DNA from: Phialocephala subalpina
Lineage: Eukaryota > Ascomycota > Leotiomycetes > Helotiales > Mollisiaceae
Reading direction: 5' to 3'
NCBI GenBank assembly: GCA_900073065.1
Contig: FJOG01000003.1
Span: 2,048,133 to 2,112,132 of the forward strand
DNA: 64,000 bases
Part shown: one piece after another, positions 46,681 through 59,689 of the stretch
Layout: each line of letters opens with the position of its first letter
Numbering within the stretch: the first letter of the stretch is position 1
Position numbers and translations under genes: made by a program
Notes under the pieces: model-generated
What the model was told of the DNA's origin: nothing
Seen by the model: the letters and a program-made list of their open reading frames with translations, nothing else
Database searches by the model: none

Positions 46681-48129
46681 TTATGCTCGTCCGACCTTGA
46701 ACGAGAGGATCTATGATAATCAGCGCATTCTCAAGGTACGAAAAGTTATGAGGCTCAGAAGTGAGTGGAATAATAGGTCATAATGCTGGACATTAAGACT
46801 TACATCGTTCTTGCCCACCGCAACGAGATCATCTTCAGCAACTCTCACGCCACCAGCACCCTCCACATAAGCCAACGGAGCATCACCTATGACCTTCCTA
46901 GCCACCTCCGCAATCGTCGTATTCTTCTTCACCAAAACACAATCCCTGAAGACAGCGTCTGAATGCGAAGCTCCAGAAGAGAAAGACGAGACGTTCCTAA
47001 CGGGAAATACCGGAACCAGTCCCAGCAACTCTGCCGCTCTTGAAAGCACCTGCACCACACCCGTAGATCCGAAGCGGTACAGCACCATATCTTTGAGGTT
47101 CTCGATACGGCCCTTGAGCTTCTCGTCCATTTCTTTTAGTCCACCGCCATCAGGGTCTCCGTCTGCGATCAGATCTTCCCTTGTGTCGACGAATTCGCTT
47201 CCTTCTGTGTATCTAACGAATCCTTGCTTAGCTAGCCTTCGTAGGAAGACTTCGGATATTGCTGAGCATAGGACGATAGACTTTGGATCTTGCATCTTGG
47301 CGATCTTGCTGATGTTCTTGTCTGCGTCTGCGTGATCGATTTTGTTGAGAGCGATGACAGTAGGAAACTTCTCGTCTGTGAAGGCGTTGACGACTTTGTC
47401 GATTGTCTCGTCAGACCAATGTTCCAGAGGCTCCTTCAGCCCAAGTCTATCCAACGCCTTCGCAACTACCGATGCTGTAGAACCGTATCCTGAGAATTGT
47501 CCTTGTAGTGTCTCGACTGCTGTAGCCTTTACCGCTACGTGCCGCCTCTTGATAGAGCCCCATTTCTGCATTAAGTTTCCACGAATCCATTGTACAATCT
47601 CGGAGCGTAGCCAAACGATATCTTGTGAGGGGTCGTAGCCTCGTGTTGCCTTGCCTTCGGCATCGGTCGTACCACTGACATCAACAACATGCACCAAAGC
47701 ATCTGCGTGCCGCAGATCATCAAGAAACTTGTTTCCTAAGCCTTTGCCTTCATGTGCTCCTGGTACAAGTCCTGCGACGTCGAGAAGCTCGATAGGGACA
47801 GACCGTCGTCCGTCAACGCAGGCGCCATAATTCGGTTTACAACGATCGCTGAGGTTGTGTCGTTTGCATGCGCAATCTATTTGAAGATATCCGATGGCTC
47901 GTTGAGGGATCGATAGTAGTGAAGCTATTGGACTGTTTAGTCAATGTTCTGTGGACAAGTTGTTCTGTCTCTTACGGGAAGTTTGCCTGGACTCTTGTGA
48001 GCTCAAGTTCATACGAAGAGGGGTACTTCACGGACCAACTTTAGAACTGGCATCGGTCAAGCTGTTCAGAGTGGTGCTCTTGCCACTTGAAGGCTTGCCC
48101 ACCAGCCCGATCAAGGGATCTCGAGGCAT
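46681..48129 (-). CDS. OBG/YchF-type GTPase of the YGR210C family
   Basis: It starts [19 protein letters not shown] at 48129; [12 protein letters not shown] is the P-loop (G1). The G3 motif [16 protein letters not shown] and the G4 motif NKIDHAD are present, with the family stretch [20 protein letters not shown]. The C-terminal TGS-like region ends [18 protein letters not shown], whose last exon (46681-46710) was placed by its GT-AG signals. In the N-terminal part two small exons are needed. One C too many in ATCGATCCCTC (GGG at 47906-47908 on the plus strand) shifts the frame between FTTIDP and QRAIGYLQ. The remainder is intact, so an assembly error is the likeliest cause. The protein is thought to act in translation or ribosome biology, by homology to Ola1/YchF relatives. 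Confidence 0.85.
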
Positions 48130-49489
48130 TGTGAGGTCTTAGTGAGGGCTCCTAGCGTCTTGCGCCTGGTGATCATTTCGCCTTGGTGTTGATCGATAAG
48201 AATGAAATTTGTACGGCTAATTCTCGGTTCGGCGAGCTGGAAGAGAGAAGAGGGGCAAGCCACCACAGCCACACTACGCCACATTCGCTATCCGTGATAT
48301 TCAAGGGAAGGCAAATCGAGGAATTTGGCAAGTCACTGTTTACAACCCTACAAGGCTACCATGAAAGACAAGAATAGCTACGAGCCTGGATCATCTCTTG
48401 GAAATGGTGAATAGTGTTCTGGTTCTCGTGCCAAGATCGTGGCATTGTAGGTGATCCTGTTCAATGATGGTCATATGATTTCAAGAGCTGCATGTGAGAA
48501 TGTCCCGGCCATTTTCGAACTTTTTGACAGGACAGGCCGCTGATTTGCAGCATTTGCTTTCTCAGCAGCTGGTTAGAACTTAGCCGCTCGGATTATTCGA
48601 ATGAGATTGATTGATTGCATGCTCGGAAAGTTCGGTACTGCTTATAATCACACAAATGCAGCTTACCGCCCGGTATCCCGTCTGATTGTTTGAAATGAGG
48701 TCGAGGCCCAAAATGCGGAGGACCTAGAGCGAAAGAACAGTGCGTTACATCGGTTTCGAAAACTCCATCCTCAAGCAAGGTCCTCATCATGGAGATCTCC
48801 TGATCTTCTTAGGTTCTCCAGTGCCTCAGCCACATCTCAGACGCGTTGGCTCTGAAGATCAGGTTTAAACCGGGATCGAAATCGAATCAGTTGAAGCGTT
48901 AGACGTAGATCCGGATCTTTGCCTCTCAGTTAGGCAGTGACGCAAGGTGGGACACTGTGGCTGAAAGAATAGAACTCTTGGATACCCTGCATTTCTCTCC
49001 CATGCCATTAACCTGGAGCTTGCTCTCAGAGGTACAGTACCGTGCTTGTGTCTCGTCGTGCTCGCACTTGCGTTCTTGCTGAGTGGTGAAGATTGATCAA
49101 TGGAAAATTGTGACTTCATATGTAATGGCCATTTGCGTGACGTTGAATCAATGTCCCTGCACTCGTCAGTGATTAAGGGATTATCGTGGAAGAAGATCAA
49201 GATTCTTACCCAAGAAAGTCTGGAGGCAATGATTCAAGGGGCAGTCTAGTGAAGGGAGGCAGGGTAGTGACAAGGCTGCGTGTCCAAGGTTGCCAATGAA
49301 GATGAGCTGATGCCCGCACACGTCATACATAGGTTCTGGAGGTTGGCGGCAAGCTTTTTAAATAAAGACCGGGACTCCACCACAACATTTTTCTTTTCCT
49401 ATCACACTCGAACTCAACAATCGTTCACTCCTAAAGACTAAGAAACCTCACTTCAACTTACCTAAGTTCATTACTTCACCAATTTCAAC
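48130..49489. other. Intergenic region, promoter side of two genes
   Basis: It is upstream of both the GTPase gene (minus) and the Pmp3 gene (plus). Frames here (up to 111 codons) show no domain. Confidence 0.5.
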
Positions 49490-49913
49490 ATGCCTTTCAC
49501 CGCAAGGTATGTTTCCACTTGCCAGCGCGAAGCTCAAAGCTCCCCTGCTAACATCTCCCAGCGATATCTGCAAGATCATTCTTGCCGTCATTCTCCCACC
49601 TCTTGGTGTCTTCCTTGAGGTAAGATTACCCCTTCAACCACCGTACCACATTGCACGAGACTGACAAAATGAACAGCGAGGATGCGGTGCTGATCTTCTC
49701 ATCAACATTCTCTTGACGATTCTGGGTTACATCCCGGGTATCATTCATGCTCTGTACGCCATCACATTCAATGCTTCATCTCTGCTTCGGAAGTCGCGCT
49801 CCCAATGTCCCAAAACACTCGGATCGTCCCCAGACTCTGAAGCGGCGTGATGTCATCGTCTACCCCTGGAGCCATCGCTAACGATTTCCAGGTACATTAT
49901 TCTCAAGTACTAA
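49490..49913 (+). CDS. pmp3: Plasma membrane proteolipid 3 (Pmp3/UPF0057)
   Basis: Exons 49490-49506, 49562-49619, 49677-49753 and 49892-49913 give 57 residues, exactly the family length. The sequence has two hydrophobic helices (KIILAVILPPLGVFLE and LLINILLTILGYIPGII) joined by RGCGAD and ending HALYIILKY, all hallmarks of Pmp3. The last intron splits the Leu codon before YIILKY. Pmp3 affects plasma membrane potential and salt tolerance in yeast. A pyrimidine-rich leader and ATG in AACATGCC context support the start. Confidence 0.95.
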
Positions 49914-51075
49914 AGAAATGTTCACGACGCATTCCCTCACGATCTTCAATCCGACACTTCTCATTCTGATGAAGCCCGTCTCACATAACCTTCGTCTCTT
50001 TCTCAATGTCCCATTCACACCGGCGTTTAGCGCAGCATCTTACAACGGCTTGGTCTTGGCACGGAGTGTTCGGATTTCTCGGTAGTGGCCTGCGGTTGGC
50101 TGCAGCGCGAGCAACCCGGCAGAAGTTACCCAGAAGTTGGACACGAGGACATGGATCATTCTGCGGTCATGGTGTGGATACATGGTTTTTTTCTCGTTTG
50201 TTGTTCTGCGATGCTCTGCCTGCATGTCCACGGACTGCGGTTTTATGGAAATGGGATGGTCTACATGATAATTTAATGGAATCAACGATTCTCGATACCC
50301 TGAAGAATTTGCAGCTTGGATGATTTGTGATTGTGGTGACCTGAGTATGTACTGTACACCGCATCCGTGTGTTTCCTGGATCCGACCTGCTGAAATTCGG
50401 ACATCAGCAAAGCGAAAATCAGTCTGGACCAAGAAAATATTCCGAGGCTGGAGGTATTCTGAGAGGAACACTTCCACTGACACTGCCCCTAATAGGAGGC
50501 GCATTTGACTTGATTCTTATTTAAGCTTTCAAGTGAATAGTTTCAATTGAGTCTTTATGAATGTCCCGAGTTCTGGTATTTTGATATGCCGCGTTGCTAG
50601 AACATTGTGAGATCGTCTTGAACTATCTATACTAGCGTTTCACTAGCTTCCAAGATTTGTATTACTCGTTCAAAAAAATCTCCGTCCTCAATCATGCAAA
50701 GAACTGAAGAAGATGATCTTCGATCCCCTCGGACAATGTACGAAGCACGTGATACGAGTGCTGCTTTAATATTTTATCCTTGGAGTTGCATCAAGAGGGC
50801 TGAACCAAGTTTGCACACTGTACTTGACAGTGTAACAGGACTAAGGACATCAAATATCAAATCAAGAGCTGCAATGAAGGGTTTCGGATTCAAAGCACGT
50901 GCAAGAGACGCTAGTCTCCTTTGCATGCTAGCGACCGCGAAGTCTTGGCGCCCACACAGAAACTCCTCGCGAAGTTTTAAATCTCAACCACGCCAAACGA
51001 TCAACTCACACATCTCAACTCAACGACAGGCGCAGGATATTGACCTCTTTGCGACCACTCGAACCTCCATTCACA
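49914..51075. other. Intergenic region upstream of RPL22
   Basis: The 154-codon frame at 50694-51158 overlaps the RPL22 start and has no domain, so I take it as chance. The frame at 50006-50323 is similar. Confidence 0.45.
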
Positions 51076-51715
51076 ATGGCACCAACCACAGTATGTACAT
51101 GAACCGCTTTGCTGTTGGCCCGCCTCGAAAGAGGTTGCGGCGTGATACAGTAGGCTAAGATGTAATTTTTTGCGCAGAAATCCACCAAGGGCAAGCAGGC
51201 CAAGGTTACCAAGAAGGTATGTCTCTCCCCTTCCTATCCTCTCTAGCCTTCATCTCTACGATTGGGATAGAGGGGTTTGATATTGGGAAAGTGCTAACGG
51301 AACAAAAGTTCATCATCAACGCTTCGCAACCCGCCTCCGACAAGATCTTCGACGTCTCTGCCTTCGAAAAGTTCCTCCAGGACAAGATTAAGGTTGATGG
51401 ACGTGTTGGCAACCTCGGTGATATCGTTGAGATCAAGCAAGTTGGTGATGGAAAGATTGAGGTTATTGCGCACACCCAGTTCTCTGGTCGTTACCTCAAG
51501 TACTTGTGAGTACTTCCGCCAAACACTTCCACCTGCAATGGAGAAGTGGTATATATTCGAGAAGGACAGGGCTAATGATGTACAATAGGACCAAGAAGTT
51601 CCTTAAGAAGCAACAACTCAGAGATTGGCTCCGTGTCGTCTCCACCTCCCACGGTGTCTACGAGCTCCGATTCTTCAACGTCGTTAACGATGCCGATGAG
51701 GAGGATGATGAGTAG
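51076..51715 (+). CDS. RPL22: 60S ribosomal protein L22
   Basis: Exons 51076-51090, 51178-51216, 51309-51505 and 51589-51715 give 125 residues. The basic N-terminus [13 protein letters not shown] is followed by [20 protein letters not shown], the RNA-binding core [18 protein letters not shown] and [20 protein letters not shown], with an acidic tail DADEEDDE, all as in eukaryotic L22. The first exon is only five codons, a common layout for fungal ribosomal protein genes. The frame is intact. It is a component of the large ribosomal subunit. Confidence 0.97.
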
Positions 51716-52288
51716 GGGTTGGTTCTGGAACAAATCTCGTCGCTACGTCAAAGACAGGTTTGGGGTGGATGTGATGGGTCGAGATGAAGATTAGAGAGCA
51801 TAGTGCATGAAATGCAGCTACCTTCTGTCCCCGTCATTTTGGGTTGGCTACATGGCTGATTCCTGTGATGTTTGTGAATACTTTGGTGCTTCGTTCAATC
51901 ATGGTGCTTTTTGGGCTGACTGCTATCCACATCTACGGACATTCGTTGAGTCTATTGAGATAGCTTCTGCGACTTCCGATGTTTGTAAACTCTTGGGTCA
52001 CTCGTTCAGTGACGACAGACTCTCAAGTACAGTCATGAATTGGATAGTATTCACACTTCAAGACATTATTTCAAAGCGTCTATGAACTACCCGTAACAGT
52101 GCTCCAGGTTCAATAACCATCTACCAATCTCTCAACAATCCACACATCGAATATTATCTCACTCTTATCCCAGTACCCACGCAATAATCATTACATATTA
52201 CAACACAATCCAATCCAGCTCTCGCTCCTTTCAAAAGGGACGTTTGTAAGATAAATAAAATGTAGTATCACTATCCACCACTCACACT

Positions 52289-52516
52289 ATGCACCAAACT
52301 TCAATTACAGACCAAGCAAACATATCCTTCCCATACAACAAAGCTAACGTTAATGTTACATTCGTGAAGATGCTCTCTCGTGATATCGAGGAGATGAGAA
52401 GGAGGAGAAACGGTGGTTGGTGGATCGTTGGTGCTGCGGCTATGGGGGCGCTCACTGCTGCTGTTGGATTGGGTTTGGAGTTGAGACGGTATGTGGAGGG
52501 GATTCCTATAATTTGA
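52289..52516 (+). CDS. Small single-span membrane protein (hypothetical)
   Basis: A 75-codon frame with one convincing hydrophobic helix, NGGWWIVGAAAMGALTAAVG, preceded by a basic RDIEEMRRRR stretch and followed by LELRRYVEG. This is typical of tail-anchored or inner-membrane micro-proteins, but I do not recognise it. An internal ATG (MLSRDIEEM) could be the real start. Nothing else supports it. Confidence 0.35.
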   Translation: MHQTSITDQANISFPYNKANVNVTFVKMLSRDIEEMRRRRNGGWWIVGAAAMGALTAAVGLGLELRRYVEGIPII

Positions 52517-52930
52517 AGTTTGGGTAAGGAAGAATTTTTACTTCTGTAGTTGTATGATGGGAGGTATGGTGAAAGGTGAGATTTATATTTGAGCTTGGAG
52601 TGGGACTGGGATTTAAGCTCTTTGGCATAAGCGTGGAATTCTGAAGAAAGTCAAGAATCATGCCTGTCATTCATTAAGGTGGGGTTCGTGGGTTGATAGC
52701 GATGTAGTTGTACCTTTGTCTTCCTTGGGCTCTCTCTACTTAGATACAATAGTGGTGGCTAGCTCATAAGAAGTCACTATGGCCGTGAAGAATTGGGATT
52801 GGTCTATTCTACTTTTACACACAATCATGATCATACACATACATCTACACATGAAAGTGGATATTCCCTGAACGCCACGCTGCACAACACTCTATCTCTA
52901 TCCTCTATATCGCATCCAGTGCCCACGTAT

Positions 52931-54022
52931 CTAAGGTAAAGCCCTCATGACACCCTCAAACGCCACCAGCGCCATAGCATTCGCAGGAAATGCTCTCAAA
53001 AAGCAAGGCACGAAGCCCCTCCAATACCCTTTCCATCCATTCTCCCTATACACTGTCTGAGCCGCCTCTCTCCAATGCCTGAATTTCCTTTCTCCATCTC
53101 CAAGTCCACCTGCTAGGGGATCAGTCATGATCCGTTGCTTCACCACGTCACTGGGGTAGCTCGTCATCCAGAAAACCTGTGCTGAGAGACCGCCGGCCCA
53201 GAAATTGATAGCAGGTGTACTGAGGTTTGTTCGTTCTGTCAAGAGACGAGTGAAGATGTCGTAGCTACCCCACCAGAAGAAGAAGAAACTTCTGAATAGT
53301 AATGTAGCTGATAATCCATGGTAGATTCCCGGTATGCCGTGGTATCGGTATATCTTCCTTGCACAATCTATTGGTCCTTTGTATAATCGTTCGGACTTCT
53401 TCGAGGAGTATTGGATTTGGAGTCGGGCTTTGATGTGTTCGACTGGTGCTGCTATGAATGATACAGTAGCACCTGCCATTATGCCTGCCATTGCATGCCC
53501 CAATATCGGTAACTTGTGTAGTTTGTCATCTGGAAGAGGGAGGTCTCGTCGTGTCCAGCTGGAGGGACTCGCGGAATAGGCGTAGGGATTGAAGAGGGTT
53601 CGGTGGAGGGTCTTGCGGTAGAATGTCAAGGAACCCAGCATAATACTGTCCATGAACATCCATCCCACCAGCGGAGGGGTAGCCCCTTTGTAGAGGCCTC
53701 GGAAGCCTTCCTTTCGGACGGTAAGGAGGAGACATTGGAGGGGACCTGAGAATCGAGTCGAATCGGAGGTTTGTAGGCGGACTTTGATAGTGTCGAAAGG
53801 ATGGCCAACTGAGCATAATTGTTAGCAAATTTCAAAGCATTCTCTTGGGTTCGCAGATGTTCAAGTGAAGCAAGAGGTAGTGACTCGAAGCTCTTCAAGC
53901 TTGAAGCGTAGGGTAGAGAGCATGACGACGGAAAACATACCAGTCAACTTGGCGATGCCAGAAGCAACACCGGCAACGAAGCCCCTATAATTCTTGTCGC
54001 TCGCCGACTTCTTCTTCGTCAT
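52931..54022 (-). CDS. Mitochondrial carrier (SLC25), YMC/carnitine-carrier-like
   Basis: Two exons, 54022-53941 and 53808-52931, give an intact 319-residue protein, normal for the family. Three repeats each carry the PX[DE]XX[KR] signature: HPFDTIKVRLQT, APVEHIKARLQIQY and YPSDVVKQRIMTD. Six transmembrane helices are expected in the inner mitochondrial membrane. Further identifiers are GATPPLVGWMFMDSIMLGS and GFVPCFLRAFPANAMALVAFEG, seen in the fungal branch near Ymc1/Ymc2 and the carnitine carrier. The substrate is probably an amino acid, organic acid or carnitine ester. The start MTKKKSASDKNYRG lies just before helix 1. Confidence 0.9.
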
Positions 54023-55488
54023 CGTTCCCTCGACATTTTGCGTTTTGTGAGCTGATCATGGAAGTTGTATGCTGTTGGTGGTTGAGATGTAGCTGACCAA
54101 TCAACGCGTTGCTAAAGGATGCACTACGATTAGAAAAAGATAGCTTGATATCCCTGTAGATTCAGAGACAACGTCAACGAAAACCACACACGGAGTTAAC
54201 GGTCATCCGTGGACTTCTTGCTGCTTCGGAAGTTCTGTAATGCTCATGTAACATTCGAGTCCGTAGCATTGGCATGTCTTTGATAGTAGCTAGTGCTTAA
54301 CTTGAAGCCCCTTTGGAGGAGTCTGGACGTTCTGTCCAACTTCATAACCAATCTCCTCAAGCTACGATTCTTAGGATCCCTCATGCTCTCGTACAGTAGA
54401 TCCGGACATGCTCTATTGGTTGTGGCACTATGCATGGACCGACTATGCATTGCTTTGGAAGATCAAAGCAGAGCTCTTGGGAAGGAGAAGCAGGATGTCG
54501 AGGGAGGGTACCGCTGCGAATATGGACCGCGAGTCTCGACGCTCGACCTAAACCTTGACGGTCACACAAGAAGGAAGAGAAACTCCGATCACCTTTGAGC
54601 AATTATGGTTGCCAAAATGTCTGTTCTAGGGATTTGAAAACTGAGGGGGAAAAGAGGAAACAAGGAGAGATGTGGTAGCGAGTGCTTCCCAGATCTGGTA
54701 CAGTTCGAAAACGGCAAGCACGCCTTGCTGTGAGGGAGAAGCTCTTTCCCAAACAAGCAATCCCCATAGACCTCGCTTAGCTTTTGGTCGTTGCTCTTTC
54801 CGTTCGAGGCAGTCCTTGAGGGCTTAAATACTTCTCCCACCTCGTTCGAGGAATTGTCCTGACTTTACAACAATAACAACAACAACAACAACAACAACTC
54901 TCTTCGACCACACTCTCCTCCACCTTCCCCAATACACACTTGAACACTTCATAATCCTTCATCTCAATAGACCAATCAATCTTTGAACACAATCTCTTGT
55001 GCCAGAAGTTGCTTGCGTCATTCACGCACTTCACAGACCCTCTCCCGGTCAACTGGAATTGTCTTCCTTCGGCCAAATCTTACAACCTTCATCTACTCAC
55101 CCAGGCTTTCTTCTTCTTGACAACCTTTCTGACCTTCAACCTCTCATCTTTGATCTCTCCTTTACGCCCAGTACAATCTGACTTATCTTTGATATTCAAC
55201 TCATCTTCCCTTCCACGCCTTCTCATTACCCCTACAGCTTCGCTTTCACCCTCACAAGAGCTAAGGCACATACTTCCGCAGATACTGGATAGCCTCGACT
55301 TCAACACATCAAGGTACGCACTCTTATTTTTCGCCTTCGATTCCACCTTCTTTGGATGTCCTTCTTGCCAAGGGACAATCTTTGAAGTGACAATTGTTAG
55401 CACAGCACCTTCGTCGGGGATCCAACCGCATCCACTTCTGCTCTACTTTCAAGTCTACTTTATCTCGCTGACGCACATTTAGGTCAAG
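54023..55488. other. Intergenic region with a CAA microsatellite
   Basis: It separates divergent genes (carrier minus, GTPase plus), so it should hold both promoters. No gene recognised; the 161-codon frame at 54997-55482 just before the GTPase start is Ser/Phe/Leu-rich and looks like leader sequence. Confidence 0.5.
54868..54898. repeat. CAA/AAC trinucleotide microsatellite
   Basis: About ten nearly perfect CAA units with one AT interruption. It lies in the divergent promoter region upstream of the dynamin-like gene. Confidence 0.9.
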
Positions 55489-58400
55489 ATGGATCGGTCA
55501 TCTCTGCCTGGACTTTCTCAAGCCTACGCTGCGACCATCAATGGCAAGGCTCAGGCAGGTGTTAAAAAGCCCAGAGCTAAGGCAACAAAGCCGAGAGCAA
55601 AGCCAGCAAAGCCAGCGAAGCCAGCAAAGACGACAGCGAAGCCAGCAAAGCCAGCAAAGTCAACAAAAGCATCACGAGTGGCGGAGCAGATCAAGTCTGC
55701 GATCAAGGTCGAAGATAGCGATGATGAGCCAGTATTGTTCGTTGATCCAGAAGAGCCATCAAAATCCACAAAGAGACTTCCAACGCCACCTCCGGAAGAG
55801 CCACTGACGGATGCGGATATTACCTTGTCTTTAGTATGTTTTGATCCTCTTACTCAGAATCAAGTAGTTAACACTTCGTGTCAGAACTCCGAGAAGGATG
55901 AAGAAGCTCGTGTGCTTCGGAAGGAACGATGTGCCGAACTAGGTCTAGCCTCAGTGAAGCAATTGAAGAGTCTCTTTGAGGAACATGCCGGCTCCTACAA
56001 TGGCGCCGCTAATCGAGTTGCAGAGTGTGGTGAGTTATTATTATTCTATGAGCACATATATATGTCACAAAGTCTCTCATATGTCTGACAATTATTGCAG
56101 ACGAAATCCTCCAGCTCGGCGAAATCCCACGAATTCTGGTCGGGGTCTTGGGATACACTGGAAGCGGAAAAAGCTCTCTGATCAATGCTCTTGTGGGCTA
56201 CGAATCTATCGTTCCCTGTAATGCTATGCGAGCAAGCACATCCGTTGTTGTGGAGATCGCAGGAACATTTCCGATGACCCCAGCGAAGCATTCAAGGCAG
56301 AAGTTGAGTTTGTAACTGCTGAGGACTGGGATGACGAATTCGAAATCTTGGCAAACGATATCAAGAACAGTCCAACCGCTGAGCTTGGTACCGAGGCGAG
56401 TCTGGGGCTCGCGAAGCTCTCTGCAGTCTATCCCGGAATTCCCATCAACAGAATCGTGGAATCAACTCCTACTGGTCTGGAACTGGAACGTGATCTCTCA
56501 CATGTTCTCGGACAGTCAATCACTATCAAGGAATCCACAGCCTCGAAGTTCTCCGAGGCTATCAACGCGTACATCGACAGTAGCAATAAAGGTACTGGTG
56601 CTGATGAGTTTGCATACTGGCCATTAGTGCGCCTGGTAAAGGTCTATATCAAATCAGACCTGCTCAAGAACGGGCTCGTTCTTGTCGATCTTCCTGGTCT
56701 GGGTGATTCGAATTTGGGACGAAGTCAAGTCGCCGAGAAATACATTCAAAATCTCCGACATATGTGGGTTGTGGCAGATATCGTCAGAGCTATCGATGAT
56801 AAGGTTGCGAACGAGTTGATGTCCCGGTCGTTCAAGCGTCAGCTATTGATGGATGGTCGATATCACGAGAATTTCGTCACCTTTGTGATGACCAAAACCG
56901 ACCAGTTGACAACAGACGAAGTCATAAAGTCGCTGCACCTTGACCAATCTGTCTTGAAGAATGAGACTGCTGAGTGGACTAGATTGTCTGACGAACTGAC
57001 AGAGCTTAAGGAGCAACTCGGCCGATTAAAGCGGAACAGAAAGCGCAAACTAGCCGAGGTCGAATTGGAGTCAGAAACCCTCAACGCAACACTTACCTCA
57101 AAAGACGACCTCAATGGGAAGATTTCGACGATCAAGAAGTCTATCGCTTCCTTGAATGTCAGGATGAAGACAGTGTGTATTCAAGAACGTAACACATACA
57201 CCCAGGGACATCTCAGTCGAGACTTCAAGAGGGGCCGCGGTGAGTTGCTGGACGAACTTGATATCAAATCCCCAGAACTAGAAGGTAATCATACTTCCCT
57301 CTAATGTCCAACACGAGATTAACCATGGTCAATAGGCTCTAAGACTTCCCTCAACTCATTTTGCGTGTCTGCGAAGGCATATCAAAAGCTTAGCGGACGA
57401 TTTAAGCGTGACAACTCCATCAAGGGCTTTCCGAACGTCAACGATACAAATATTCCGAGTCTCCAAGCGTTCGCCTTACAATGCACACTTGCCGATCGCG
57501 AATACGCCGCAGATAAAATCCTTGGGGAAATCAGTTTCTTCGAGTTGAATCTAAAGTCATGGGCAGAGAATAGAGGCGAAACACCCCAGCTTTCGAACGA
57601 GCAGAGACAACTGCTTATTCAAGAAGTGGAGAAGTATTATCTCGCAGTAAAGAAGGTAATGGTCTTTAACAATGTCCCAACAGTAACCTGTTCAAGTGCA
57701 ACTATTACATTATTGATACAAAGCTGATGTCTTATAGGTCACAGAGAGAGCCAAGGAGAACGTTGTACAGAACATTCGGCGAACGGTCAAGGTTCACATT
57801 ACTGGGAACACGGGAAAGTTTGCGGTCAAGGCGACAGACGATGCGTTAAAGTTGAGCACAAATCTCGCGGACAAAGACATCTCATGGGCTACTTGGCGAG
57901 CCATCTGCAACCGCAACGGCGATAAGTACTCCACTGGCAAGAAGGTCGAGTATCACTGGAACGTCGAATTCCATGCTCCGTTCGAGGAACCGTTAAGCAA
58001 GCCTTGGAATCATACTTTCAATGTCCGACTTCCTGCCCAGCACAGCGCATTCGCCAGAGCACTCGTCGAGGCTTTCCGAGGCTTCCAGACCTCCTTCCAC
58101 AGTTCGGTAAATCGAATATGCGGCAAATATAACCTCGGAAGTAATATCCTTCAGCGGAAGCCGCTATTTGAAGAAGATATCCGACGAAAGGTTGATGAGG
58201 CTCTCAAGGCAGGCCAGAAGCACTCTCAAACAGCACACCGTACGGTTGCAGGAACTGTGAAGGGGCATATGCTCGCCTACTATACTGCCGCAAAGAAAGA
58301 CACTGGTGAGTTGACCTTGTGACCCCGAGCCAAGGTCTGGGTTTAGAGCTGGCGTCGAATTAGGCAAAGGCGTAGGACTCCGCATGAAGAAGAATCTGGT

Positions 58401-58860
58401 GAAATTCGTTAAGAATAATGGCGGGGAGATGTTCAAGAACACTTCGACGGTCCTTGAGACAGAGTTGGAAAAGATGCTCAAAGTATTCAGAAAAGAGCTT
58501 ACTAAAGCTGCCAACACGACACAAGGGAGGTTGAAGCGGGAAATTCTTGGTATGATTAAGGTTGCTGGTCTCAGTGAGACATCTCAGAGCTCTACTGCTT
58601 CAGTTGAACTTCGACGTCTCGTCTTGAAGGAATTGGTCGCTATGGACGAGACTTGGGCTAAGGAGTTGGTCGATCCGAGTGTTGACTTGCGTGCCCGCAA
58701 TCCTTTCGCCAATGTGGTCAATACAGAGGAGGATGAAAAGTACCTTGATGGAGATGGAAAACCTGATGCTGAGGTCTCTGATGGTGACGATGATTCGGCT
58801 TCAGAATCAAGCTCGGAAGAGGACAATGACGACTCGGATGACGGTGACTATAGTCATTAA
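55489..58860 (+). CDS. Dynamin-like large GTPase (nuclear GTPase SLIP-GC type)
   Basis: Exons 55489-55833, 55885-56029, 56101-57284, 57336-57655, 57738-58305 and 58364-58860. The N-terminus is a Lys/Pro/Ala repeat (AKPAKPAK units, about residues 25-60), basic like a histone H1 tail, then an acidic patch (EDSDDEP). The GTPase domain has G1 GYTGSGKSSLINAL, G3 DLPGLGDSN and G4 TKTDQ. A coiled coil follows (LSDELTELKEQLGRLKRN), then a helical region (WRAICNRNGDKYS) and an acidic Ser/Asp tail (SESSSEEDNDDSDD). One base seems missing near 56261 (between VVEIAG and the frame reading NISDDPSEAFKAEVEF). The family is expanded in filamentous fungi; its role there is unknown, and a nuclear location is suggested by the basic repeats. 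Confidence 0.82.
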
Positions 58861-59689
58861 TATGGGCAAAGTTGGACGGGAATGTCTTCTGGACGCTGGG
58901 ATAATCGACGACTCTTTTGTTCTTCCTTGGAGCTACTCTCTTCAGATCTGTCATCTTGGCTAATGGCATGCAGTAGAGCAACTTCTTCTGCGTCGCTCTG
59001 GCACTTTCCGACATTACGACCTCTGGATTTGCGGCATTACTGGGGAAATGGGAATTTTATCTTAGGGGAGCTAGGGCAAATGGGATTTGATTTACGGAGT
59101 TTAAGGGAAAAACGGAAAAACTGGGAAAATGGGACATTATGAAAAGGATAGACACACATACTTCGGATATCAAGCATACTTAGGATAGCAGTTGCGGTGA
59201 GCAGTTTCCCGCTTATGGCAGCTTGCTTGCAGCATAGAAACAGCTTGCTCAATTGGCTCTGCTGATAGCACACAAAAGCCATGACTCTCAAAAGCTTCCT
59301 TTCCAGCAACGAATTGTGACCTCACCACGTGCTTGCTTATACCAATCACCTGCTTCAATGCCCACTTTGCCTTTGCATATGCAGCCTCACTGGGCTATTC
59401 TCGGGACAGCTCGATGGACATCGTGACCAGATCCGAACACCGGATAGATCCAAGAGTGTGGATTGCGAGAGAAAGATTGATAAGAACTTGAGAAGAAGTA
59501 CGTCGTCCAAACAATGTTTCATCTGGGTCACGGCCTGCGTCTGTCTCAGATATTTTCGTCCCAGCCTGAGTTCAGATGGTCCGCCACTGTTTGCCCCCCT
59601 GAGATCGGTTACAGGGTCTCCGATTAGCAGCGATAGCGCCCCTGAGCGCCTCGCTAGGCCCTGACTTGCTCGCTAATCAACTCCCTCTA
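58861..59689. other. Intergenic region, nothing recognised
   Basis: 3' flank of the dynamin-like gene and spacer to the MITE. No coding frame with a domain. Confidence 0.45.

Noticed and set aside
50694..51158. 154-codon plus-strand frame before RPL22
   Set aside because: It overlaps the RPL22 start codon and first intron, and has no domain; it is chance reading of promoter and leader.
54997..55482. 161-codon plus-strand frame before the dynamin-like gene
   Set aside because: Low-complexity Ser/Leu/Phe pyrimidine translation, typical of a CT-rich leader; no domain and no link to the downstream start.
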